Shown: positions 16,273-25,329 of the stretch, one piece after another
Numbering within the stretch: the first letter of the stretch is position 1
How the letters are laid out: the number at the start of each line of letters is the position of its first letter
Position numbers and translations under genes: made by a program
Assembly: GCF_963665355.1 (NCBI RefSeq)
Contig: NZ_OY762229.1
Coordinates: 682,001-746,000, forward strand
Source of the DNA: an uncultured Desulfobacter sp.
Lineage (GTDB): Bacteria; Desulfobacterota; Desulfobacteria; Desulfobacterales; Desulfobacteraceae
Direction of reading: 5' to 3'
Length of the DNA: 64,000 bases
The notes under the pieces: model-generated
What the model was told of the DNA's origin: nothing
Databases searched by the model: none
The model's input: only the letters and a program-made list of their open reading frames with translations

Positions 16273-17169
16273 ATGTTACACAAGTTAAAAACAACCGGTT
16301 TAGCCCTTGTCCTGACTTTACTTTCATCGAACTTAATCCATGCGCACTCATTGTGGGTCAACATCAACGAGTCCCTTGCCCATCCCCCGGGACATGTCAT
16401 CACAAGCCTGGGATGGGGACATGCCCTGCCCCTGGATGATTTTCTGGTCTCCGAGGCCGGTGCCATCGAAATTGAGAGATACAGCCTGGTGGGGCCGGAC
16501 AATTCCATATCCCCCATTGCTTTGCCTGTCTTGAACCAGGAACATGCCAATAACTCCAAAACCGGAATGACTATTGTGCCCGGAGACCTGGGTTTGCGTA
16601 AAATTTCCCTGACGGATAAGACCATGCCCGGTACCTACCAGGTTGCGGTTGAATCCAAAGCCACCTATTTTACCGGCTATATGGATGCCAAGGGTAAGCA
16701 AAAGATGATTACCAAACCCATGGACGAAATAAAAGGGGCGAAATCCTTTAACTTCAGCACCCGATATAAAGCCGTGGGCAAATCCTATTTCGGCATTGAA
16801 AAATGGACCCAGCCCCAACCCATGGGATATGATCTTGAAATTATGCCCGACACCGACATGAGCAATGTCAAGGCCGGTGACCTGGTGAAATTCACGGTCA
16901 CGCTCAAGGGAAAACCTTTGACCTGCGATATGCAGGGCATGAATTATCTTCACATGACCTCCAATACTTTCGGCGGCCCGGACAAATACATGCTCGCAGC
17001 ATATATCATGGATGGCAAGGCCCAAATTCGGGTGCCAACCCCCGGAGCCTGGGTCGCCTCGGTCATGGTCAAAAAAGTGGTGACAAAGGACAATGAACTC
17101 AAAGATCTGGCCTCGAAGTGCCAGTCCATTTACTACGGATCCACGGTGTCATTTACGGCAAAGCCCTGA
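16273..17169 (+). CDS. DUF4198 periplasmic protein
   Basis: 298 residues, ATG after AAAGGA. A signal peptide ends at about residue 24 (LIHAHS), so the mature protein begins with His (HSLWVNINES), as in DUF4198/NikK-like proteins. It is beta-rich, with two domains. DUF4198 proteins are often encoded next to TonB-dependent receptors and linked to nickel, cobalt or iron uptake. Here the next gene, 33 bases on, is such a receptor. The metal is not known. Confidence 0.82.
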   Translation: MLHKLKTTGLALVLTLLSSNLIHAHSLWVNINESLAHPPGHVITSLGWGHALPLDDFLVSEAGAIEIERYSLVGPDNSISPIALPVLNQEHANNSKTGMTIVPGDLGLRKISLTDKTMPGTYQVAVESKATYFTGYMDAKGKQKMITKPMDEIKGAKSFNFSTRYKAVGKSYFGIEKWTQPQPMGYDLEIMPDTDMSNVKAGDLVKFTVTLKGKPLTCDMQGMNYLHMTSNTFGGPDKYMLAAYIMDGKAQIRVPTPGAWVASVMVKKVVTKDNELKDLASKCQSIYYGSTVSFTAKP

Positions 17170-17202
17170 TAACAACTGAATTTGGAAATTATAGGAAAAA
17201 AG

Positions 17203-19344
17203 ATGAACCGGAAAAAAAGTGTGCTGTTCTTATGTCTGCTGGGCTGGGGGCTATTTTTGCCGGCCAACCTGTGGAGTGAAGAGACAGGGCAGGAAAAACA
17301 GGCGACCAAACATGAAACCATCACTGTTACAGCCAATAAAATGGAAGAAGATGTCCAGGATGTTCCCCAAAGCATAACGATTCTGGATGAGGTGGTTCTG
17401 GAAGAAAAAGGCATTACCGATATCCCGGATGTGATCAGAAATATCCCCAACATGTATGTTTCCGAAGGGGTTCATGGAAACGCTGTGAGTTTCAGGGGGC
17501 TGAATCCGTCCATGTTTACAAACAACAATCCGGTGGTCATTTATCTGGATGGCGTACCCATTATCAACCGGTATGGCTTTGACGCCTCCCTGGCCAATGT
17601 GGAACGGGTTGAAATCTTGCGCGGCCCCCAGGGAACGCTTTACGGCAAGGATGCCATCGGCGGGGTAATCAATATCGTTACCAAGCAACCGGAGAATGCG
17701 TGGCATGGCATGGCAGGCGCCGAATACGGCAGTTACAACTATATGCAGGGGATCTTCAACCTGAACGGCTCTCTGGTTGAAAATAAACTTTTCGCCGGAA
17801 TTAACGGCAAATACGAACAGGATGACGGCTGGATCGAAAATACCTACCCCGGCATGGATTCCGCCGGCAATGAAGCGGAAAATATGCAGTTAAGCGGTTA
17901 TTTTCTGTATACCCCCACTGACCGGTTGACCGCCAGAGTGACACTTGCCATGAACAACCAGAGTGATTCATGGTGCAATGGATATGCGCTGCCCGGCGGA
18001 TCTTTCTTGAGCGATTTCAGCCGGGATGATGCCGAAAACGTCAGTTATGACGTGCCCACCACCGTTGATAAGGACACTTTTTCCCAGAGCCTGCATGTGA
18101 GCTATGCCTTTGACGCCATGACCCTGACATCAACCACCACCCACAGTTTTCTGGATATAGACGGTGATCACGATGCCGATTACGGCGACAACCCCGATTA
18201 TGCCGGACTCAAACAGTATAGTTACAACGAGGTGGATGGCTATACCCAGGAACTGCGCCTGTCCAGCAACAATGACAGCGGTATCCGCTGGGTAGGCGGT
18301 CTCTATTGCGACATTGAAAATGAAGATACAGGCCCGTATGGTATGGAGTTCCCCTATTATGACACCACCGGGACAATCTTTTACGGAAATTATGAAATGA
18401 ATGCCGTATCTGAAACGGACAGCAGCACCCGTGCCGTATTTGGCCAGGCCATGGTGCCCCTGGGGGAACGGTTTGAATTGACCGTGGGCGGCCGGTACCA
18501 GCATATTGAAAAGGAAATGGATTTCAATATGTATTACCTGCCGGTGGGAACCACCGGACCCGCTTCTTTTTCTTACAACGCCGAAAAAACCTGGGATGTT
18601 TTTCTGCCCAAGGCAGCTCTGAAATACAGTCTGAGTAAAGACTGGAATACCTATGTATCCTATTCCCACGGCTATATGCCCGGCGGATTTAATTACTTTG
18701 CCTCCTCGGGTACGGGGGAAGAAAACAGCTTTGAGCCCGAAAAGTCGGTAAACTACGAGCTTGGTGTCAAGGGAAACATTGACCGATTCCGGATGTCTGT
18801 TGCCGTGTTTTACATGGATATCGAAGATATTCATGTATACAAATCCGTGGGGACAGGCCTTTTTTATACATCCAATGCCGACAGTGCCCATTCCCAGGGA
18901 ATTGAACTGGAGGTTGCCTATCGGCTCACAGATACCATTGAGCTGAACGGCGCTTTTAGCGTGATCGAAGCGGAATATGACACCTATGACGCCGGGGGCG
19001 GGATCGTCCATGACGGAGAGGATATCCCCTCAACACCGGCCTATACTGCAACGGCCGGTATTTCTTTCCGGCATCCCGGTGGCTTTTATTCCCGTGTGGA
19101 TTTGCGGGCAGTGGGAGAAACTTCTTTCTATGATGATGTCAACAACACAAGTGTAACAGAAGATGAGTATATCGTCCTGGATGCCAAGGTGGGATATCAG
19201 ACCGGGGCCTGGGATTTTTATGTGTATGGAAAAAATCTCACCGATGAGGCCTATGTGGAGGATTTCATGTCCACTACGTCAATGGCGATGGTTGACTACG
19301 GTGATCCCCTCACCGTTGGTGCCGGTATCCGGTATCGGTTTTAG
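17203..19344 (+). CDS. TonB-dependent outer-membrane receptor, second FyuA-like copy
   Basis: 713 residues. The ATG at 17203 follows AGGAAAAA; a longer TTG form is less likely. It has a signal peptide, the TonB box-like ETITVTANK, a plug with RGPQGTLYGKDAIGGVINIV and FRGLNPSMF, then the barrel ending in GAGIRYRF with the terminal Phe typical of outer-membrane proteins. It is clearly related to the receptor at 8192 (shared VTA-K, plug and late PGGFNY motifs). It follows DUF4198, so may serve a different substrate. A convergent terminator follows. Confidence 0.92.
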   Translation: MNRKKSVLFLCLLGWGLFLPANLWSEETGQEKQATKHETITVTANKMEEDVQDVPQSITILDEVVLEEKGITDIPDVIRNIPNMYVSEGVHGNAVSFRGLNPSMFTNNNPVVIYLDGVPIINRYGFDASLANVERVEILRGPQGTLYGKDAIGGVINIVTKQPENAWHGMAGAEYGSYNYMQGIFNLNGSLVENKLFAGINGKYEQDDGWIENTYPGMDSAGNEAENMQLSGYFLYTPTDRLTARVTLAMNNQSDSWCNGYALPGGSFLSDFSRDDAENVSYDVPTTVDKDTFSQSLHVSYAFDAMTLTSTTTHSFLDIDGDHDADYGDNPDYAGLKQYSYNEVDGYTQELRLSSNNDSGIRWVGGLYCDIENEDTGPYGMEFPYYDTTGTIFYGNYEMNAVSETDSSTRAVFGQAMVPLGERFELTVGGRYQHIEKEMDFNMYYLPVGTTGPASFSYNAEKTWDVFLPKAALKYSLSKDWNTYVSYSHGYMPGGFNYFASSGTGEENSFEPEKSVNYELGVKGNIDRFRMSVAVFYMDIEDIHVYKSVGTGLFYTSNADSAHSQGIELEVAYRLTDTIELNGAFSVIEAEYDTYDAGGGIVHDGEDIPSTPAYTATAGISFRHPGGFYSRVDLRAVGETSFYDDVNNTSVTEDEYIVLDAKVGYQTGAWDFYVYGKNLTDEAYVEDFMSTTSMAMVDYGDPLTVGAGIRYRF

Positions 19345-19360
19345 GTCATTCGGCTGAGGA

Positions 19361-19394
19361 CGGCCAGACAGATTCAGTTTTGTCTGTCTGGCCG
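19361..19394. terminator. Bidirectional hairpin between receptor and AraC gene
   Basis: CGGCCAGACAGA (19361-19372) pairs exactly with 19383-19394 across a 10-base loop. It lies between two convergent genes (receptor stop 19344, regulator stop 19398). The T-run is short, so strength is uncertain. Confidence 0.6.
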
Positions 19395-19397
19395 CTT

Positions 19398-20474
19398 TCA
19401 GCCCATCAGCCTCACCGAATCACTGGGGGAAGCGCCGAATTGTTTTTTATAGGCCTGGGAAAAATGGCTCACCGAATCGTATCCCACATGAAATGCCGTT
19501 TCCGTCACTGAATACCCGTCCTGCTGGAGCATGCTTTTTGCCCTGTTAAGCCGCTCGGTCCGGATGTACTGGAAAACCGTCATCCCATACATCTCTTTGA
19601 AACACCGGTTGAGTTTGGGATGGGACATTCCGGCTGTTCTTGCCAGATCCTTCAGGCAGGGCGGAGCTTCCAGGCTTTTGTCAAGAATCTGTCGAACGTC
19701 TGCGATCTGTCTTTTATCCTGGGGGTGCATTCTCGGGCACGAATGGTCTAAAGAAGAGCTGTCGCATATCTGATGCAGTTGAAGAGAAAGAAGTTCCAAC
19801 GCTTTGCTTTCAAAAAACAGCTTGCGGGCAATGCCATGGTAAGGGCACCCGAGGATCTGATGTATGACCTCCCGAATGGCCGGTATGATTGCGCTTTGGT
19901 ACAGATAACCGGTTTCCATATCCTGGGTCATCATTTTGTGGATCACGGGCGGCATCAGTGTCATGTGGTCTTCAAAGCAGGATGCAAAAACATCCGGTTG
20001 AAGGGTTAGGGAGATGCTTCGTGCGGGAACATCATGGAGCACCTTGCAAAAGGAGCAGGGGGTGTTGTAAAAGCTGATGCCTTGAAATTCCCCGAAAAAC
20101 CGTTTGACATCCCGATCCCCGTCAAGACGGATACGATAGTGGCCGGACAGGGTAAAGTTGAACTGGATGGTTACCGGGGTCTTATAATTTTGAAAAATGA
20201 TATCCCGGCAAAAGGCACAGTCTGTCAGCCACAGGTCAAATCCGGGCCGTATCTTTATCCTCTGGAAACTGCCGCACCCAAGTTCCCGTGGACAGTGCCA
20301 GAATAATTCATTGGGCTCGGGTTCGGTATGGGAAAATAATTTTTCTCCGTGATAGGTGATAAAATCGTCATAGTTGAACTCCAGGGCGATTGTATCAAAG
20401 TTCAGGGGTATTGCTTGGTCCAAGGTCTTTCCCTTTCCGGATAAAAAGTTAATCGAACAAAAAAATAAAAGCAT
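19398..20474 (-). CDS. AraC family transcriptional regulator, PchR-like
   Basis: 358 residues on the minus strand. Two helix-turn-helix motifs are near the end (LARTAGMSHPKLNRCFKEM and VTETAFHVGYDSVSHFSQAY). The mid-protein CPYHGIARKLFFESKALELL segment matches the PchR group. It is divergent from the ABC pair at 20716 (241-base shared upstream region) and convergent with the receptor, so it probably controls both. The start at 20474 has only AGAAG close upstream, so the N-terminus may be shorter. Confidence 0.87.
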   Translation of the reverse strand: MLLFFCSINFLSGKGKTLDQAIPLNFDTIALEFNYDDFITYHGEKLFSHTEPEPNELFWHCPRELGCGSFQRIKIRPGFDLWLTDCAFCRDIIFQNYKTPVTIQFNFTLSGHYRIRLDGDRDVKRFFGEFQGISFYNTPCSFCKVLHDVPARSISLTLQPDVFASCFEDHMTLMPPVIHKMMTQDMETGYLYQSAIIPAIREVIHQILGCPYHGIARKLFFESKALELLSLQLHQICDSSSLDHSCPRMHPQDKRQIADVRQILDKSLEAPPCLKDLARTAGMSHPKLNRCFKEMYGMTVFQYIRTERLNRAKSMLQQDGYSVTETAFHVGYDSVSHFSQAYKKQFGASPSDSVRLMG

Positions 20475-20715
20475 CTTCTAAGTTTATATTCATACAAAAA
20501 CTAAGTACCTGTGTCAATATGATACGGACAACCATAAACAGAGGAATTACCGGCTGTTTTACCCCGATCAACGGATCTATCTCTGCAGTTTTTCGATCAA
20601 GTTTTCTTTTACAGACATAATTTGTTCTGCATTCGACAGCATTTTCCTTTTTTTCATAGTAGGTTATCTGCGTTGGATTTCAGGATAGGAACAGTTAAAA
20701 AATAATTATAGCTGG

Positions 20716-22494
20716 ATGAACACAATGAAAAAAAACGAAATAAAACGGGGGCTGTGGGCGATCATGAATCCGGTCATGCCCTGGATTTATACGGCAATGG
20801 GTGCCGCCGCCCTGGGCACCATCAGTTCCATTGTCAGTATCTATTTCATGGCAGGCGCTTTGAACGCCGTTATGATGAAAAGTCCTGCGGCGGTATTGGG
20901 ACACAGCTTTGATCTCTGGCTGCTGCTGATTCTGATTGCCGTTCTGGTCATCGTCAGTTTTACGTGCCGGCAGGCAGGTTTTCTTATTTCCCACCTGGGC
21001 GCTTTCCGGCTTGAGCAGATTCTTAGAACCCGGCTCTCGGACCATCTGGCCAAACTGCCCCTGGGGTTTATTACCAACAGCGGTTCAGGCACACTGAAAA
21101 AAGTCATTGTGGACGATGTGAACATGCTCCACGCCTTTGTAGCGGACAGCACTCCTTTTGTGGGCAAAAGCCTTGCCGGGCCGGTGATGTCTCTTGTCAT
21201 GATGTTCATCATTGACTGGCGGCTCGCCCTGGTCAGCATCGCTGTTCTGCTTTTTGGCGGGATCTTCATGGCTCTGTCCATGCGGGACAGTGAAGCGCTC
21301 AGAAACAGGTATGATGAAAGCCAGGAGATGATCAACTCGGCTGTTATTGAGTTTGTCCAGGCCATGCCGGTGGTCAGGACCTTTGATGTGGGAACAAGTT
21401 CCTTTAAGCGGTACACAAAGGCCCTGGAGGAGTTCAGGGCCGCGGTCAAGTCGTGGTATGACTATTCGGGAACCGCATCCAGGATGGGGATATTGATCTT
21501 AAGCCCCATGCCGACCCTTTTGGCGGTAACAGCCGCAGGTATCTATTTTATCTCCATAGGAACCCTTGCCTTCCCCTATTTCATTGCGCTCTTGATGATC
21601 AGCACCGGTATGGCCGATGCCATGATGCCGCTGATGTGGCTTAATAACTTTATTAAAAAATCCGAAGCCGGCGCTTTCAGGATTCAGGACATCATGGCCA
21701 TGAAAACCATGCCGGCGGCGGAGCAGCCCCAGAAGCCCGAAGATGCATCCGTGGTCTTTGACAAGGTCTGCTTCAGGTACGAAAACAGGGACCGCTATGC
21801 CCTGCAGGATGTCAGCTTTGAAGTCCCGGAAGGCACGGTAACCGCTCTTGTCGGGCCTTCCGGTGCCGGCAAAACCACCGTGGCAAGATTGATACCCAGA
21901 TTCTGGGATGTTGAAAAGGGAAGTATCCGGATCGGCGGTACCGACATACGCAATATGCGCGCCGAAACATTGATGAGCCATGCCTCCTTTGTATTCCAGG
22001 ATACCTTTTTATTCAATGACACCATTGCAAATAATATCCGGCTTGCCAAACCGGATGCCTCTGACCAAGAGATCCATGGGGCGGCAAAGGCATCACAGAT
22101 CCATGATTTTATCTGTTCACTTCCCGACGGCTATGAAACCGTTGCCGGGGACAGGGGATTGCGGCTTTCAGGCGGGCAGAAGCAGAGAATCACCATAGCA
22201 AGGGCAATTTTACGAAACGCACCCATCGTCGTGCTTGACGAGGCCACGGCCTTTGCCGATCCGGAAAACGAGGAGGAGATCATCAGGGCGGTTTCAAGCC
22301 TGATGAAAGGCAAAACCGTTATCATCATCGCCCACAGACTGTCCACCATAAGAGATGTGGACCAGATCGTTGTTTTTGACAAAGGCATGATTGCCGAAAA
22401 GGGGCGTCATGAAGAGCTGATCGACAACAATGGTATCTACGCAGTGCTCTGGAAAAACTACGAGCAGGCCCAGGCGTGGAACCTTCACCAATAA
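20716..22494 (+). CDS. ABC transporter, fused permease-ATPase, YbtP/YbtQ-like (first subunit)
   Basis: 592 residues: six membrane helices in about 1-320, then an ATPase with Walker A GPSGAGKTT (near 378), signature LSGGQKQR and Walker B VVLDEATAFADPENE. The DEATAFADPENE form is typical of the YbtP/YbtQ/IrtA-type exporters that act as siderophore importers. It forms a heterodimer with the next gene, 10 bases on. The start lacks a strong binding site; an in-frame ATG at 20725 is an alternative. Located between PchR-like regulators and receptors. Confidence 0.88.
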   Translation: MNTMKKNEIKRGLWAIMNPVMPWIYTAMGAAALGTISSIVSIYFMAGALNAVMMKSPAAVLGHSFDLWLLLILIAVLVIVSFTCRQAGFLISHLGAFRLEQILRTRLSDHLAKLPLGFITNSGSGTLKKVIVDDVNMLHAFVADSTPFVGKSLAGPVMSLVMMFIIDWRLALVSIAVLLFGGIFMALSMRDSEALRNRYDESQEMINSAVIEFVQAMPVVRTFDVGTSSFKRYTKALEEFRAAVKSWYDYSGTASRMGILILSPMPTLLAVTAAGIYFISIGTLAFPYFIALLMISTGMADAMMPLMWLNNFIKKSEAGAFRIQDIMAMKTMPAAEQPQKPEDASVVFDKVCFRYENRDRYALQDVSFEVPEGTVTALVGPSGAGKTTVARLIPRFWDVEKGSIRIGGTDIRNMRAETLMSHASFVFQDTFLFNDTIANNIRLAKPDASDQEIHGAAKASQIHDFICSLPDGYETVAGDRGLRLSGGQKQRITIARAILRNAPIVVLDEATAFADPENEEEIIRAVSSLMKGKTVIIIAHRLSTIRDVDQIVVFDKGMIAEKGRHEELIDNNGIYAVLWKNYEQAQAWNLHQ

Positions 22495-22504
22495 GAGGAG
22501 TGTC

Positions 22505-24280
22505 ATGGATTCGAAACAAAAACCTGTCACCATTATGGAATCATATAAGGCCGCTCAAACTGTAGCAGGCGAGAACAGTCCCGAATACAAAAAAAGCATG
22601 CTCTTGTTTGTAGCCGCTTTTACGGCCGAAGGACTGGCATATCTGTGTTTTTTCCCGCTGCTCGCCTGCCTTTCCGATGCAAAGCCGTTGATTGGCAGTG
22701 CTGCATTATGGCTTTGTGTCATGTTTGTAATGGTGGTTTTGGAGCTGTATTTCAGATGGCGCGGGCATGACTTTGATTTTAAGGGAACCATCGTGGATGT
22801 TGCCCACAGGCTGCGCCTTAATCTGGGAGAAAAACTTAAGGTGATGCCCCAGGAAAGGCTCTATTCGTATAAAACCGGGACATTGAATAATATATTTTCC
22901 GTTGGTGTTGAATACTGTGTACTGTCCATGGGGATTGTCAGTTCCGTTATCATACAGACGGTTATTCCGCCGGTTCTTTTAATTGTTGTCACCTTTTTTA
23001 TTGAATGGCGGCTGGCCGTGGCCATGCTTGTGCTTTTCTGTATTGCCGTACCGGTTCAAAAGTGGCAGAGAAGCGGATCAAGCAAAGGGAAAAAAGCGTG
23101 TGGCCTAGCCTTGGCACGGGTGGAGTCCGATGTGCTTGAATATGTCCAGGGCCTGCCGGTTCTGCGTTCTGCAAACCAGACCGGGGAACGCTCCGCCAGC
23201 CTGCAAAGCGCGTTGCAGAACCACAGAAATGTGCAGACAAAGGTGGCTCTTGAGATTGTCGCACCCATGGTTCTGATGGCCGGAATCGTGGAGATCGGCC
23301 TTCTGGCGGTTTTGACCATGGGCGTGTTTTTGATAACAAAAGGCAGTCTGACGCTGTCTGTGGCCGCTGCACTGCTGGTGATTATCTCGCGTTTCAGCGA
23401 ACCCCTGTCTTTATTTTCAAGCCTGACCCAGGTTTTTGATATTGTGGATGCAGCTTTAGTCCGAATCACCGAACTGCTTTCGATAAAACCATTGGAGGTC
23501 TCTTCTGAGCCAACCGTTCCCGGACAATTTGACATTGAGTTCAAACAGGTTTCTTTTGCCTATGCCGGGCAGGATCAATATGCCCTGCAGGATGTCTCGT
23601 TCTTTATTCCCGCCGGAAAGCTTACGGCGCTTGTGGGCCCGTCCGGTTCCGGAAAAACCACCATCACCAAGCTGATCATGCGTTACGCCGATCCCCGGAA
23701 AGGTACCGTGAAAATAGGCGGTATCGATCTCAGACAGATCAGACAGGAAGATTTAATGAAAAACGTGTCAGTGGTGTTCCAGGATGTTTATCTGTTTGAT
23801 GATACGATCCTGAACAATATCAGGATGGGAAACCCGGATGCGTCGGACGAACAGGTGCGGGCAGCGGCACAAAAGGCGTTCTGCCATGAGTTCATTGACC
23901 GTTTGCCAAACGGATATAATACGGTGGTGGGGGATATCGGAGGCGCCCTGTCCGGCGGGGAAAAGCAGCGGATAAGCATCGCAAGGGCCATACTCAAAGA
24001 TGCCGCCATTGTCATGCTGGACGAACCGACTGCCGCATTGGATACCCAAAGCGAAGTGGCCGTTCAAAAGGCCATCAACACACTGGTTGCAGACAAAACC
24101 GTGATTGTGATTGCCCACCGCCTGTCCACCATTGCCGGGGCCGACAACATCCTGGTGGTGGAAAACGGCACCATCGCAGAACAGGGAACACACACCCAAT
24201 TAATGACACTGCAAAAACGGTACGCGTCCATGTGGGATGCCCAACAGAGAACAAAGCAGTGGAATATCGCCGCCGCTTGA
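22505..24280 (+). CDS. ABC transporter, fused permease-ATPase, YbtP/YbtQ-like (second subunit)
   Basis: 591 residues, ATG at 22505 after AGAGGAG. Same layout as the preceding gene: six helices then an ATPase with GPSGSGKTT (near 376), LSGGEKQR and VMLDEPTAALDTQSE. Both nucleotide sites appear complete in the two subunits. Acting as a pair, they would carry a ferri-siderophore or a released iron complex across the inner membrane. Importer direction is inferred from context, because the fold alone does not tell it from an exporter. Confidence 0.88.
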   Translation: MDSKQKPVTIMESYKAAQTVAGENSPEYKKSMLLFVAAFTAEGLAYLCFFPLLACLSDAKPLIGSAALWLCVMFVMVVLELYFRWRGHDFDFKGTIVDVAHRLRLNLGEKLKVMPQERLYSYKTGTLNNIFSVGVEYCVLSMGIVSSVIIQTVIPPVLLIVVTFFIEWRLAVAMLVLFCIAVPVQKWQRSGSSKGKKACGLALARVESDVLEYVQGLPVLRSANQTGERSASLQSALQNHRNVQTKVALEIVAPMVLMAGIVEIGLLAVLTMGVFLITKGSLTLSVAAALLVIISRFSEPLSLFSSLTQVFDIVDAALVRITELLSIKPLEVSSEPTVPGQFDIEFKQVSFAYAGQDQYALQDVSFFIPAGKLTALVGPSGSGKTTITKLIMRYADPRKGTVKIGGIDLRQIRQEDLMKNVSVVFQDVYLFDDTILNNIRMGNPDASDEQVRAAAQKAFCHEFIDRLPNGYNTVVGDIGGALSGGEKQRISIARAILKDAAIVMLDEPTAALDTQSEVAVQKAINTLVADKTVIVIAHRLSTIAGADNILVVENGTIAEQGTHTQLMTLQKRYASMWDAQQRTKQWNIAAA

Positions 24281-24316
24281 TCCTTCAAGATGGCCTTTAA
24301 TGGAAAGGAAAAAATA

Positions 24317-25159
24317 ATGACCCAGAAAATACGAATTAAAACAGGTACTGTTGAGGAGACGCTTTTACTGCCTTTATGGGGCCGGGCATATGAAACGCAA
24401 AAAAGCGACCCGCAGCTGGTTGATGAAAACGCTGTAAAGATTATCGGTCAAATTGATTATGATTTTTCAGATATAGAAAAGACCCAGGCCATGTCCCAGC
24501 ATGGCTGGGTCGCACGCAGCCTGCACACAGACAAAATGGCTCTTGAATTTATAGAAAAATACCCTGAAGCGACAATTGTCAATATCGGCTGCGGGCTGGA
24601 CACCACCTTCAGCCGAATCGACAATGGCAGGATGATGTATTACGAGCTTGACCTGCCCGATGTGATTGCACTGAGAAACAATTTTTATGAAGACAGCGAC
24701 AGACATAAAAGCATTGCGTCTTCATTTCTGGATACCCGGTGGTTTGAACAGATAAGAGTCCGGGACGGTTTACTGTTTCTGGCCGGCGGCGTGTTCTGCT
24801 ATTTCGAAGAAAAACAGATCAAAGACTTTTTTATTAAAGTGGCGGATTATTTCAAGCAGTGTGATTTCTTCTTTGATGTGCTGTCACCCATGGGAATGAA
24901 ATTTGCGAAAAAGCAGGTTCTCAAAAAAGGCGGCATGGGGATGTCCATGGAGGGCGGATGGGGACTGAAACCTGTATCATCCCTTGAAAATTGGGATGAA
25001 AGGATAAAAGTAATTGACACCTTCTCCATGTCCAAAGGGATAAAAAAAGGCGTTCCCCTGTCGTTTAAACTCATGTCGGCCATCTCGGATATGCTGGGTG
25101 TATGCGCCATGGTGCATATGAGAATTCAGACAAGAATCAGTCAAGAAAAAAACACCTGA
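24317..25159 (+). CDS. Class I methyltransferase, LCM/TcmP-like
   Basis: 280 residues from the ATG at 24317 (AAAGGAAAAA upstream). SAM-binding motif NIGCGLDTTFSRI at about residue 95 and the following YELDLPDVIALR are characteristic of the leucine carboxyl methyltransferase/TcmP family, which methylates carboxyl or hydroxyl groups of small molecules. It ends the ABC operon. Together with the OMT at 10295 it makes a second, unrelated methyltransferase in this uptake region. Its substrate may be the imported siderophore, which is inference. Confidence 0.83.
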   Translation: MTQKIRIKTGTVEETLLLPLWGRAYETQKSDPQLVDENAVKIIGQIDYDFSDIEKTQAMSQHGWVARSLHTDKMALEFIEKYPEATIVNIGCGLDTTFSRIDNGRMMYYELDLPDVIALRNNFYEDSDRHKSIASSFLDTRWFEQIRVRDGLLFLAGGVFCYFEEKQIKDFFIKVADYFKQCDFFFDVLSPMGMKFAKKQVLKKGGMGMSMEGGWGLKPVSSLENWDERIKVIDTFSMSKGIKKGVPLSFKLMSAISDMLGVCAMVHMRIQTRISQEKNT

Positions 25160-25209
25160 AAACGCCATAATCCCCAAATGCGATGGTTCCATTAGTCTGC
25201 TTGAAAAAA

Positions 25210-25224
25210 TGACATTGAGTGTCA
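25210..25224. promoter_or_regulatory. TGACA-N5-TGTCA inverted repeat upstream of AraC gene
   Basis: TGACATTGAGTGTCA is symmetric with 5-bp arms and a 5-base spacer, 106 bases before the AraC start at 25330. It could be an operator for that gene. Confidence 0.3.
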
Positions 25225-25329
25225 ATTTAGGCCAGGCAAAATCATTAACCAGACTAAACCATATTTTGACATGGACAAACTTATCATTGTTGTATGTAGA
25301 TTAGCAATGTCTTGGAAAGAAGCCGTTCA

